Program-made: the position numbers and the translations under genes
Shown here: positions 40,878 to 50,618 of the stretch, one piece after another
Position numbering within the stretch: the first letter of the stretch is position 1
How the letters are laid out: each line of letters opens with the position of its first letter
Source: Debaryomyces hansenii CBS767
Lineage: Eukaryota; Ascomycota; Pichiomycetes; Serinales; Debaryomycetaceae
Length of the DNA stretch: 64,000 nt
Direction: 5' to 3'
NCBI RefSeq assembly: GCF_000006445.2
Contig: NC_006047.2
Location: 186,001-250,000 of the forward strand
The notes under the pieces: model-generated
The model's database searches: none
What the model saw: the letters and a program-made list of their open reading frames with translations, nothing else
Told to the model about the DNA's origin: nothing

Positions 40878-42953
40878 ATGGATATATTCGAAAAGATTGC
40901 TTTTACCAAATTGAATTCTGTTGTTTCTATAGACGTAGTGGAGAAAGAACCTGTGTTGAACATACCTGTCATCACTTTTGCCCATGAGATGTCAAATCTT
41001 GGATTCTCCATCACAAAACAAGTATATAACTATCTTTGTAATTTGAAGAATCCAAATGAAAAGTGTGCTAAAATATTAGAAATAGCTAAAGAATCTGTTG
41101 GAGCTCATGTGAAAATGAAGGCATTCTATCCAGATTTCCCGCTTCAAGTGATGAATATGGTTGAAGCTGACTTGTATTTTTTGGCTGCAATGCATTATTG
41201 GAGTTGCGGGTACTGGAAACTCTCTTTTATAGAATCAAGTCGACCCGAACTTAAAGAAGTTACCCATCAAACAACTATTTCTTTGATCTCTATAAAGCAT
41301 GTTAAGGCATATTTCTATAAAATTTTGTCTTCGAAACAAGGTGTCCCAGAAGCGTTGTTAACTTTTGTTGACGCGGCCATCAATGAAGGATGGACTTGTG
41401 GGTTTAGTGGGGAAATTCCATTCAAAGAAAATTTATGTCGTGTAGCAACATATCTTGTTAAGAAGGGAGAATCAATTAATAACGTAATATCAACATCGAC
41501 GGACATACTACGTGTTATGGCTTCTCTATCAGAATCAGATATTGAATTGAAAAAAAAAATACGCTTCAAATCATTGAGTCGCAAATATCGGCGTATTATT
41601 ATATTGGCATTAGAAGAAGTTATAAATATCTCTGATATCAAGGCATATGAATCCTTATGGAAAATTGCATTTCATTCACTTCATGTAGGCGAGTTTGGTG
41701 GAAAAACAGCCGACATTGCATCTCGTTTTCGTAATGAAAATAATGTAAAGACATCTGAAACAATAATAGCAGAAGCTATTAAGGACGGTAACACTAAGTT
41801 GGCGATGGTAAAGTTGATACATAAACCGTCCGTGTTTGCACGCTCCCTTGATAAATTATTGAGAGACTCTAATAAAGAAACAGCTGAATTTATTATAAAA
41901 CAATTTGCTTCAATCATCAATAAAATTGATGCTAAGATACTTTTGCAGCTATTCGGTCATTTTAAAGGCCGCAAAATCAATGAATCGAGCTCTAGGGTTG
42001 TTTTCACGGCTGGAAGCCAAGGAAGAGCTATCATGGTTCCCAAACTAACTGAAATGGATAATGATATTGTAAGAGGTATTATAAATATCATCACCATCGA
42101 GTTAGAGAAACAATTCTATAATAAAGGACATTTAAAAAATAGAAAAGTATATATTGGCATAGAAGCTAAAGGAGTGTTACTACCTTCTCAACTAGCCTCC
42201 ATATCTGACAATAAAAGAACAATATCTCGTGGTTCTAGAGTCCCCATTGATATTATACCTTTAGATATCGAAAAAAATATTCTTCGTATGTTTATACATT
42301 GGATTGGTGATGATATAGACTTAAGTGCATTATTTTTAAGCGAAGATTTGAACACACAAAGTCACATAGCTTTCACAAATTTGAAAGACGACTTTGCTTG
42401 GCATTCAGGTGATATTGTCAATGCTCCTGGACCTGATGGTGCTAGCGAATTTATTGATATTGATCTCAAAAAAGCACAAGAGTTTGGCAAACGTTATGTT
42501 TGCATGGATGTTAGAGTTTTCTGCGGTCCTAGTTTCTTAGAACACGAACAATGTTTTGCAGGGTTTATGCTCCGTAAGGAGCCGCAATCTGGTGAAATAT
42601 TTGAACCTTTAACTGTCCGTTGTAAATTTGACATCACCAGTAAAGGCAGATCAGCTGATATTTGTCTTTTTGACATGAAAACCAGAGAAATGATTTGGAT
42701 TGATACCATGATAAACCACGGACAGACTGCCAACAGTCTTGCTAATAACACGGCAAGTTCTGTGTATATTATTCGTGCATTTCTCAAGATGGAGCAAAGC
42801 AAGGTCAACATAAATGAACTAGTATCTATGCACGCAAGAGCTGTAGACGCAAACATCGTTTCACAAAGAGATGAAGCTGATTTTACAGTTGGGTTGGGAG
42901 AAGGTGATCTTGACGTATACAATTTTACATCGATAAATGCTGATTGGATTTAG
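40878..42953 (+). CDS. TerD-domain protein of bacterial type
   Basis: 691 residues in one exon. Residues about 465-612 form a TerD domain: IHWIGDDIDLSALFL, then HIAFTNLKDDFAWHSGDIVN, then GPDGASEFIDIDLKKAQEFG, then HEQCFAGFMLRKEPQSGEIF and TREMIWIDTM. The upstream half (1-380) is helical and includes VKLIHKPSVFARSLDKLLRD, resembling the conserved FARRLDxLLR element that I recall before the TerD domain in a family found mainly in bacteria. The RGSRVPIDIIPLD link is also similar. TerD domains bind calcium and occur in tellurite/stress systems; Dictyostelium CABP1 is a eukaryotic member. Function in yeast is unknown. There is no signal peptide or membrane segment. Horizontal acquisition is plausible. 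Confidence 0.8.
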   Translation: MDIFEKIAFTKLNSVVSIDVVEKEPVLNIPVITFAHEMSNLGFSITKQVYNYLCNLKNPNEKCAKILEIAKESVGAHVKMKAFYPDFPLQVMNMVEADLYFLAAMHYWSCGYWKLSFIESSRPELKEVTHQTTISLISIKHVKAYFYKILSSKQGVPEALLTFVDAAINEGWTCGFSGEIPFKENLCRVATYLVKKGESINNVISTSTDILRVMASLSESDIELKKKIRFKSLSRKYRRIIILALEEVINISDIKAYESLWKIAFHSLHVGEFGGKTADIASRFRNENNVKTSETIIAEAIKDGNTKLAMVKLIHKPSVFARSLDKLLRDSNKETAEFIIKQFASIINKIDAKILLQLFGHFKGRKINESSSRVVFTAGSQGRAIMVPKLTEMDNDIVRGIINIITIELEKQFYNKGHLKNRKVYIGIEAKGVLLPSQLASISDNKRTISRGSRVPIDIIPLDIEKNILRMFIHWIGDDIDLSALFLSEDLNTQSHIAFTNLKDDFAWHSGDIVNAPGPDGASEFIDIDLKKAQEFGKRYVCMDVRVFCGPSFLEHEQCFAGFMLRKEPQSGEIFEPLTVRCKFDITSKGRSADICLFDMKTREMIWIDTMINHGQTANSLANNTASSVYIIRAFLKMEQSKVNINELVSMHARAVDANIVSQRDEADFTVGLGEGDLDVYNFTSINADWI

Positions 42954-43553
42954 TGAAATTATATAGATAACGTTTTGCAGAATTCTAAAATAATGTTAGA
43001 AATCATTTTATGCAAGATTCAAATTTCAAGTGACTATTTCTTAACCTTCGAAGCTAAAACTTCATTGCATTCTCCAGAGTGTTTTGTAAGAGATGAATTC
43101 ATACTTGTATAGAATTATGATTTAGCTCATTTTAAGTAGAATATTACAAATGCAATCTACCTACACACCTTTTCTGATTAAAGATGATGCAGTAGATTCA
43201 TGTTTACTAAGGTACAAGTATATCATAGTTATAATGCTCAATAAGTCCGAGTTCGGATGACGTATTATCAATCATTCACCGTGAAATAGACGTTAGGCGT
43301 AAAAAGTAACTTGAAATACGATAATCAGATATCACCCGCAAAATTAGAGTTTCGTCTGGTTTAGTTATACACTGTATTGGATATTACATATTATAAGTGG
43401 GTAGGAGAGGCACTCTACAACGCGCCAAGCTATATTTTGATCGTGTTAAGTTTATAAATCAGATCCGATCTCGGCCTAATATAATTTGACAGTATAAATA
43501 TAGACTGCCAATGATCCTCTTACATTAAGTTAACATTCAGTATAATAGTGATC
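42954..43553. other. Gene-free region before the AIF-like gene
   Basis: 600 bp of AT-rich intergenic DNA holding the TerD gene's 3' end and the flavoprotein promoter. I see no gene and no convincing motif. Confidence 0.55.
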
Positions 43554-44834
43554 ATGCTTCAAATGGTGGGTAAAATAAGTGCAGTAAAGAGCCATTTCAC
43601 GAATATTCTTATTATTGGTGGCTCATACGGAGGAATAACTAGTGTTAAAATTATTCGGGACTTACTCAAGACTAGGCAAACTGAAGACAAGTTGAAGAGA
43701 GGAGATGAGAAGTTCAAGATTACAATGATCGAACCAAAGGAAGGGTTTTTGAACTTGATTGCTATACCTCGTACATTAGTTGATATGGACTTTGCTAGGA
43801 CCCAATATTTTAAATATACAGATATTGGTGGCTTAGGTATACACAAGGTTATTGATGCTAACGGAAATATTAAGGCAACGAATAATGAGGAAGATAAAAA
43901 TGATCTTTTTGAAATAACATGTATCCAAGGAAAAGTTTTGAATGTGGGAGAGAAAGAAGCAAATTTCACTATCAACGGAGATGAAAGTAGAAATATAAAA
44001 TTTGACTATGTTATTTTAGCATCAGGCAGAGATAGAAACTACCCTGTTACACCTGCCGGAAGGACTAAAAAAGAATTCCTTAATGAAATGAAAGAATTTT
44101 ACGATAGAATTACTGATGAAAAGATTAAAACCATATCGATTATTGGTGCTGGTGCTGTTGGTATTGAATTATCAGGAGAAATCAAACACTACTTTCCTAA
44201 CAAGCATGTTAATTTGATTCATCCCCATGATTCATTCCCACCAGAGCCTCTTTCAGGTGAATTGAAACAACGTGTAAAGGAGTCCTTAGAAAGAGCGAAT
44301 ATAGACATTCATTATGACACCAGAATTCAAAAAGAGTTAGAGAATGGTGATTTATTAACAACAACTGGCTCTGTCATTATTTCTGACTTGAATTATTGGA
44401 GTACATCAAAATACAATAATATCAAAATTGTTGATAAATATTTAAGGTCAGATTTCCTTTTGCCTGATTCTACATTGAAAGTCAATGATATGTTGCAGTT
44501 ATCGAATGGTGAGAAAACTATTCCTAATTTTTTCTGCATTGGAGACATTGCTTCCCTTCCTATAATTAAAACAGCAGGGTGGGCTCTTTTCATGGCCTCC
44601 ATTGTTGGAAAGAACATAATAAGTAACTTGTTTGAAGAGGACATGAAAGAAAAACTTCCTCCCGCAGAGAAAATGCCTAGAGGAATACTTTTAGTCGGTG
44701 GAAATGGTGATGTTATAAGTTCAAATAATGGTATAGTTGAACTAAACAATCCAGAATATGTAGAAGCCTATAAAGATTATAGGTTTAGCAGCTCCTTCAA
44801 GTACTTGGAACTTGATCTCCCAACTGAGAATTAA
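43554..44834 (+). CDS. AIF/FSP1-like NAD(P)H flavoprotein
   Basis: 426 residues from ATG 43554; Met4 is an alternative start and an upstream GTG is not preferred. It is a pyridine-nucleotide-disulphide oxidoreductase fold of the AIF/AMID (FSP1) branch: FAD-binding TNILIIGGSYGGITSVKII near the N terminus, NAD(P)-binding TISIIGAGAVGIELSGEI near residue 195, and the FAD motif NFFCIGDIASLPIIKTAGWA near 330. Human FSP1 reduces ubiquinone and yeast Aif1 is pro-death; which role applies here is unknown. There is no clear mitochondrial presequence. The next gene, on the opposite strand, is a siderophore transporter, but a functional link is not established. Confidence 0.78.
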   Translation: MLQMVGKISAVKSHFTNILIIGGSYGGITSVKIIRDLLKTRQTEDKLKRGDEKFKITMIEPKEGFLNLIAIPRTLVDMDFARTQYFKYTDIGGLGIHKVIDANGNIKATNNEEDKNDLFEITCIQGKVLNVGEKEANFTINGDESRNIKFDYVILASGRDRNYPVTPAGRTKKEFLNEMKEFYDRITDEKIKTISIIGAGAVGIELSGEIKHYFPNKHVNLIHPHDSFPPEPLSGELKQRVKESLERANIDIHYDTRIQKELENGDLLTTTGSVIISDLNYWSTSKYNNIKIVDKYLRSDFLLPDSTLKVNDMLQLSNGEKTIPNFFCIGDIASLPIIKTAGWALFMASIVGKNIISNLFEEDMKEKLPPAEKMPRGILLVGGNGDVISSNNGIVELNNPEYVEAYKDYRFSSSFKYLELDLPTEN

Positions 44835-45503
44835 GTAACGCACCATATATTATAGTGTAATAGACTGTTTTGAACGATATTTATCATCATATGACCAATT
44901 CAGGTACATCTTCTGTACATATAATATAAAACTGGTTTTAAATTCAATGAACTATTAGCTCTTTATAGGATAATGTACAGAGTGTTCAGTATAAGAATTA
45001 TATAATATAACAAATATAAGAATTTGAGACTTTCAGATAAATGTGATTTCTGCGACAACCTCTGGGCCACTTTGATTATGGATTATGTATTACTATACAA
45101 ATTAATAGGATGAAAGGTAAATTAATACTTTTATTGTTATCCCTATGTATGTATAATGATCAAGAAGATATAGAACATTAAAATGGAGAGCATGGTATAT
45201 AGGATAAATAAATTAGGTCGAATAATAATCAAATATTATTTTACTATTGACTTTGACTCAACACGAACAGCATTGATCCTTATAGAAATACTATATGCAT
45301 TATTTAGGTTATCGCTGACGTTAGATCTCAATAGATTATGCTCATCCTGACTATTGCATTGGAGTTGAACACAAAATTGAAATGGCTGCAACGTTTCTCG
45401 GTAAATAAAAATTTAAAGTCTTTAATACATAATAGATTTAAGAAATTCATATAAAGATGTTTCAGGATTAATATCATACTAAAAGAGAAATTAGTTATTA
45501 TAA
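44835..45503. other. Convergent gene-free region
   Basis: 669 bp between the stop of the flavoprotein and the stop of the siderophore transporter. It is AT-rich with no visible gene. Confidence 0.55.
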
Positions 45504-47441
45504 TCACCAGATATCGTATATAGCAACATACCACTTTTGGTTTGACTTTTCTACATTTTTTCTTTCGACTTCATTTGAAATTTGAGTCTCATCAGAAAAT
45601 TCAACTGCATTTTGAGTGTCGCCCAAATAGTAGTTAGTTTGGAGCATTACTGCTACAAAACGAATAACTTGCAAGGCAGCAGCAATTGCAAAAAAGTAGT
45701 AACATATAACTTTGTAGGCCTTAATAGCTCCATCTCGTTCATCACTACCCCAATCAAAATCTTCTCTTATTGCCGTAATAGAATGAAAATAACCAGTAAC
45801 CTGTTCATCAGAAACAGAACTAGGTAGATATTTACGAAATTCGCTTTCCATTTTCAGTCCCCAAATTGCAGTTGAAACGGCCCCTCCAATTGATTGCCCA
45901 ATCAAGGACCAAAGTGATAAAATTGACATTGCTACTGCTAAGTCTCTATGAGGAACAGCGGCCAGTAATGCAGTAGCACTAGCAACAACATTAAAACCAC
46001 CTGCAGCGCCAGAGCAGATGGAATGCCATACTAACAGGAGAGTGTCTGTCCTTGCCTCCGTTCCGTTAATCATAAACCCCTGTGAAACAGTTTCTAAAAG
46101 TACACCAAAGATTTGGAACACCTTGTACCTATGTGTTACTCTATATAATACCCCAGCGACTAGACCAAATACGCATAATGCTACCGTTAATGTATTATTG
46201 TAATAGGTCCAATCTCTGTTACTCCAATTCTGAACAATCCACACATAAGACGAAAGATATTGCAATGGAAGCATTCCTGCAAATTGATAAAAGAAATCAA
46301 TGACAATACAGCATATTACTGTCCTGTTGAGTACTCTACGGGGAGTAATAGGGAATGGTGCCAATAAAATTTCCCACAAAAAAAATACAATTACAAGCAC
46401 CCCACCAATAACCATCATGGCAATCATACTTGGATTATTCCATCCACCTTTTGCACCTGATTGTAAAGAAAAAGGTAATAAAAGTAATGCAAACCCGAAT
46501 CCTAATAGTAATAAACCCAAAACGTCAGCTTCAATTATAAGTCTCCATATAAAAGTTTTCCAATTTTTTCTAAAGCTAAACAGTTGCTCATAGAGTGCTC
46601 TATCGTCTTCTGGTATCAACTTATGGGCTTTTTGTTGAGAAAATATTAAAATATAGGTAGCTGGACAGACTACAACAGGCATTATAATTGTGAACATCCC
46701 ATAACCCCATCTCCAATTGCTTGTACCTAAGTCTTGAACAATATACCCTGCGTACCAAGTATTAATTATATATGGGGCACTTAATATCGCAGTAGCAAGT
46801 GATCTCCATTTTAAAACCGTTAAATCTGCCGCGATTAAACTATTTATGAATCTAATTCCAGAAGTTCCTGCTGCGCCAAGAGCCAGACCGACAATGTAGG
46901 CAGAGAAAGTATTACTAGCGGCAACTATAATATAGCCTACTGTATATAGTACCACACTAATAACATATGTGGTTGGCCTAGAAAGAGTATTGCAAATTTG
47001 TGCATAAACTGGCTTAGAAATAGCTGCAATTATTCCGTTCGCAGTAGTAAGGGCACCCAAGCCTTCTGAATGCTTTTGATAATGTGAAGTTGCCCATGGG
47101 GCGAGACTGTAAGTTACACTAGAGTCCAAGTCAACTGCCCAAGCACACATTACAATTGAGATACCTAAAACCGCCTTCATTAATTTACCATTTTTGCTAT
47201 TATCCATCAATTCTTTTGAAGCCTCGACCCTGTAAACACCACGGTCTTTGATCACTTTCGCTTCCGCATCAATTCTATTCTCATCTAGTTGAGTTTTTGC
47301 ATACGTTTGATCAATTATAGCTTCTTTATCGTATTGATTGCTTGTGGATTTGTTGAACAGCTTGGCCAGGTTAATCGAACTAATGTCATAATTTTCACCA
47401 CTCATCTTCTGAACTACTTTGAATAATTTTTCAAGAATCAT
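45504..47441 (-). CDS. Siderophore-iron transporter, ARN/SIT family
   Basis: 645 residues from ATG 47439-47441; Met13 (MSGENYD, codon at 47403-47405) may be the true start. These 14-TM MFS proteins import ferric hydroxamate siderophores by proton symport at the plasma membrane. Family hallmarks are CAWAVDLDSSVTYSLAPWAT in TM1, NGIIAAISKPVYAQICNTLS, LGAAGTSGIRFINSLIAADL, and the C-terminal IGQSIGGAVSTAIWGLKMES. The N terminus is long, soluble and charged, as in Arn proteins, and about 14 hydrophobic helices follow. Which of Arn1-4/Sit1 it corresponds to cannot be told. I did not find a clear iron-responsive GATA cluster in the first 200 bp upstream. Confidence 0.85.
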   Translation of the reverse strand: MILEKLFKVVQKMSGENYDISSINLAKLFNKSTSNQYDKEAIIDQTYAKTQLDENRIDAEAKVIKDRGVYRVEASKELMDNSKNGKLMKAVLGISIVMCAWAVDLDSSVTYSLAPWATSHYQKHSEGLGALTTANGIIAAISKPVYAQICNTLSRPTTYVISVVLYTVGYIIVAASNTFSAYIVGLALGAAGTSGIRFINSLIAADLTVLKWRSLATAILSAPYIINTWYAGYIVQDLGTSNWRWGYGMFTIIMPVVVCPATYILIFSQQKAHKLIPEDDRALYEQLFSFRKNWKTFIWRLIIEADVLGLLLLGFGFALLLLPFSLQSGAKGGWNNPSMIAMMVIGGVLVIVFFLWEILLAPFPITPRRVLNRTVICCIVIDFFYQFAGMLPLQYLSSYVWIVQNWSNRDWTYYNNTLTVALCVFGLVAGVLYRVTHRYKVFQIFGVLLETVSQGFMINGTEARTDTLLLVWHSICSGAAGGFNVVASATALLAAVPHRDLAVAMSILSLWSLIGQSIGGAVSTAIWGLKMESEFRKYLPSSVSDEQVTGYFHSITAIREDFDWGSDERDGAIKAYKVICYYFFAIAAALQVIRFVAVMLQTNYYLGDTQNAVEFSDETQISNEVERKNVEKSNQKWYVAIYDIW

Positions 47442-49537
47442 CGAAAGGATTCAAAGCTATTAAGTAAATTCTAGTTGAAAGGAAAACTATGCCAAGCAAA
47501 AAAGAATGCATATTCTCGGACCCGACAGTTAGTATTGATGTATTTTGTTTCTTGTTAGACGTATGTTGTTCGTTAGAAAAGACTATTGTTTCCAATATCC
47601 GCACAACAATTTAGCCATCTGAATGAACTTGTCTTCTACTGCAAAATTACTACGACTTGATATGTGGTTGGTCTGATATAATTACCCTTTCCATTTTATT
47701 ACATGCGAGAATTTTATTATTTCTTAAAAATAGCCTTTCTACATTTGTCATGTCAAGATTATCTAAAATGCCGATCATCGGTCTTGAATGTATGTACAAG
47801 TCATATGTTATCTTTAATATCAAAACCTTATAAGTGTAATAAACGTAAGAATGTTCATGCAACTCTTGTTGCACTGTACAGTTTATTTCCCGGGGTTTAT
47901 AAGTCTTATAATTCCAATTAGGACGATTAGGGTCTCTTTATTAACAATTTATGAAGGGTAAATCAATAGCAGTTTAATTCTTTTATTTTTAATTTATTTA
48001 TTACGAGCATCTAATCTAATTAATAAACTTCGTAAATTCAAAGGATAGACTTTATTTCAATTTAAAATTTTATCCAAAGGCGGTAATCTTGCATAATCGC
48101 AAGGATCAAGAATTTTAAATAAGCTCTGCATGAAAAACAAAAGTGCCTCTTAACTACCGATCTGAGATTTTAATATCCAAAAGGGTACTTTTAATTAAGA
48201 GATTACGGATACCGACCTCAGATTTTGGGAATAGATTTTCCAATGTAGTGATAGTTACCAGATCATAAATATGATCATTCTTTTAGGATTTTATTTTAGG
48301 ATTCGGTGTTAAATTCTTTTATGTTACTCTACGAAAGTTTTTTATTTGCCTGAAGAGCAGAGGTTGTCGTCTTACTTCTCTTATTGCTAATTTTGAAAAC
48401 ATAATAAAGATTATTCGCTTTATTCTTGTTTTCTCTGGTATTAGCTGTAAGATTTAGGTCGAAAAAGCATACTACTAGAATAAACTTACCAATTGAGTAG
48501 ATGAGGAAATAATTCCCGTTTTCTCATATACGATGGCCTAAGTTACGTTAGCGACACAAGAATTTACTCTCCTATACAAGTCTGCTTCCTTAAATTTGGC
48601 GGACACAGAGTTCATAGTTCTTATATAATTTTCAAAAATGAATACTGCGGTAGTCAAGAATTTCAAGTCTATTATTAACGGGTAAGTAACAATATATTTA
48701 CGTACGTATCTTCGGAAAATGTCAATTTGGTACATCGCATAATTAAGATGCTCGTTAGTATCCGAATACACAAAATTTAATAGCACTATTCAAAATGAGT
48801 CTTTTATTGTTAAGACGGCTGCAACGCTTCCGATTTTCGAACTATAGGACATTTGGTACAGAATATTTGAAAGAAGGATATGTTTATTTCTGAGAAATCT
48901 TTTGTTTTGTCCTTCAATCAACAGCAACTACGTATGATATTATTGATACCGGCTTCAAAGCAGCTTTTCTGAACGCTTATCAGAAATAATCTAGGTCATT
49001 TCAAATCGCTCTTGAACTCTTGGTATGAAAATAAAGAAATTAATGTAAAGCTCACCTATAAATATTTCTTACGAACTTAAAAGAATAGAGAAAAATGATT
49101 TAAACCCGGAAGACTTAATTTTTGTTTCGTCCATATAAGTTGAAAACATTTGTTAGATAGCGCATGAACCGCCATTTCTAAATATCACCTCAAAAACAAC
49201 TTTTGGAGATGTATTATTTTATCCGAACACGACGATGCATACGAATATACAACTTCCTTATGAATTGTAGTCACTATAGAGACCCTGGCAGACTTAACGT
49301 GTATGTGTATACCGAAATCGTAGGATAAAAAAGAAATACATTTGTTGGTATTGATTACATAATACCACATTCAATATGAACCATTACGTAATGAAATGAC
49401 TTACTCCTGACTAAAGAACAGATAATAAACCCGAGATATCATTAATTCTACTTTGTTTTCATTATTTAAGATATACCTTGAGCAATATTTATGATTATAT
49501 ATAAGCAACCAGAAAGATACAAACACAGAACAGAATA
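47442..49537. other. 2.1-kb gap with no confident gene
   Basis: Longest gene-free stretch in the window. It contains only short frames. One, 48795-48893, encodes 32 residues starting MSLLLLRRLQRFRFSNYRTF, which looks like a mitochondrial presequence but stops at once. Another at 48640 reads MNTAVVKNFKSIIN and then meets GTAAGT, without a matching acceptor. A weak direct repeat (ACCGATCTGAGATTTT / ACCGACCTCAGATTTT) lies near 48160-48230. TTACGTAA near 49384 is a Yap-type site. It may be a long promoter or degraded genes. Confidence 0.45.
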
Positions 49538-50038
49538 ATGCCCAATCAATATGTTTATAACAGTTACCAACAACTGTATTCACCTTCCATCCCCAACGGA
49601 AGTCTCAATGTAGTTGGAACCAGTCCAACATTTACAAATATGAATTATAATGTACCAAATTCAGCTGAATCGTCTGCAAGCTCTACGACTAGCTCGATGG
49701 GTTCATCAGTGACTAGTAACTCATCCAACTATTCGTTCCATACACCAAGATTAAGATACTACTTGTCTAAGTCATTTGACATCGAGGATGATATGGAATT
49801 TTGTCCTGACATTCCCGAGATAGCAGGTAATAGTCCCCCAGCCAAGAGATTTAATCCCTACACCGCATCTGTATTTTCTCCTGTCATTCAGCCTGAGAGC
49901 AACCATGAACCCATGTCTCCCATGAATAGTGGTGCGCAGTCTCCTAGAGTCCACACACCAAGAATCAAGAAGCCGTTGGAAATTGTCAACCCCCAAACGA
50001 AGATGCGTGTAAGTTCTCCGGCCATTCACAATAAGTAA
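49538..50038 (+). CDS. Small Ser/Thr-Pro-rich hypothetical protein
   Basis: 166 residues, no recognised domain. The first 75 residues are Ser/Asn-rich and disordered (SAESSASSTTSSMGSS). The rest contains nine Ser-Pro or Thr-Pro sites (for example FHTPRL, NSPPAK, FSPV, MSPM, QSPRVHTPR, SSPA), suggesting a CDK or MAPK substrate. Near the end is a basic, conserved-looking patch RIKKPLEIVNPQTKMRV. It stands alone between a 2.1-kb and a 0.6-kb gap, which often marks heavily regulated genes. Function unknown; coding status is supported by the clean ATG, the length and the ordered motif pattern rather than by homology. Confidence 0.55.
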   Translation: MPNQYVYNSYQQLYSPSIPNGSLNVVGTSPTFTNMNYNVPNSAESSASSTTSSMGSSVTSNSSNYSFHTPRLRYYLSKSFDIEDDMEFCPDIPEIAGNSPPAKRFNPYTASVFSPVIQPESNHEPMSPMNSGAQSPRVHTPRIKKPLEIVNPQTKMRVSSPAIHNK

Positions 50039-50618
50039 CTGGTTTATGTATAGCGGGTTCTACTGCTAGTTTTAATGTGTCACGTGTTAGTACTTTAGTT
50101 TTATTTTCATCCTTTGTTATTTTAGTCGTTGTATTTTAGTAGTTGTAATGGTGTACTGGTTTGTTATGGCTGAGTTTGGTTCTATATATTTATCACTTTA
50201 GATTTAAATAGTCATTGTTGTATATATTGATATACAAGTATTAGTATTAAGTGAACGAGTAATCGGTCCTCGGAAAGTTGTAATGCGCAAATCTTCCGAT
50301 AAGGATGTTCGAGGAAGGCAAGATATGGTATCTCTGGATTCGACTTATCCGATGTCCACCATCATATCTTTTTATCTCTCTATCTATCTATTCGGTTCTG
50401 TACAGGCAAAATTGTGAATAAGGATAGTCTTCCCGGGATCTCGTTTGAACCAATTAGGTAGGTTGAGCACGGTAATCTTTTGATATAAGCGGTCTTCCCA
50501 ATTGGGCAATTGTAGCAGATAGTGAAAACCATCTGAATCATATTTAAAGGACATAATATTTCAGAAGATAAATTATAGTGCAATATAAGTAACTACTACA
50601 AGCTTAGGATACTACAAC
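50039..50618. promoter_or_regulatory. Upstream region of the amine oxidase gene
   Basis: 580 bp. It contains GTCACGTG (50079-50086), a Cbf1/Pho4-type E-box, and two GATAAG sites at 50298-50303 (plus) and 50344-50349 (minus), typical of nitrogen-responsive GATA factors. Confidence 0.5.
50298..50349. promoter_or_regulatory. Paired inverted GATAAG sites
   Basis: GATAAG at 50298-50303 and CTTATC at 50344-50349, 40 bp apart and 270-320 bp before the amine oxidase ATG. GATAAG is the Gln3/Gat1-type nitrogen-repression element, which suits an amine-degrading enzyme. Confidence 0.45.

Noticed and set aside
48538..48786. 82-codon minus-strand frame in the 2.1-kb gap
   Set aside because: No recognisable domain and no support beyond the frame itself.
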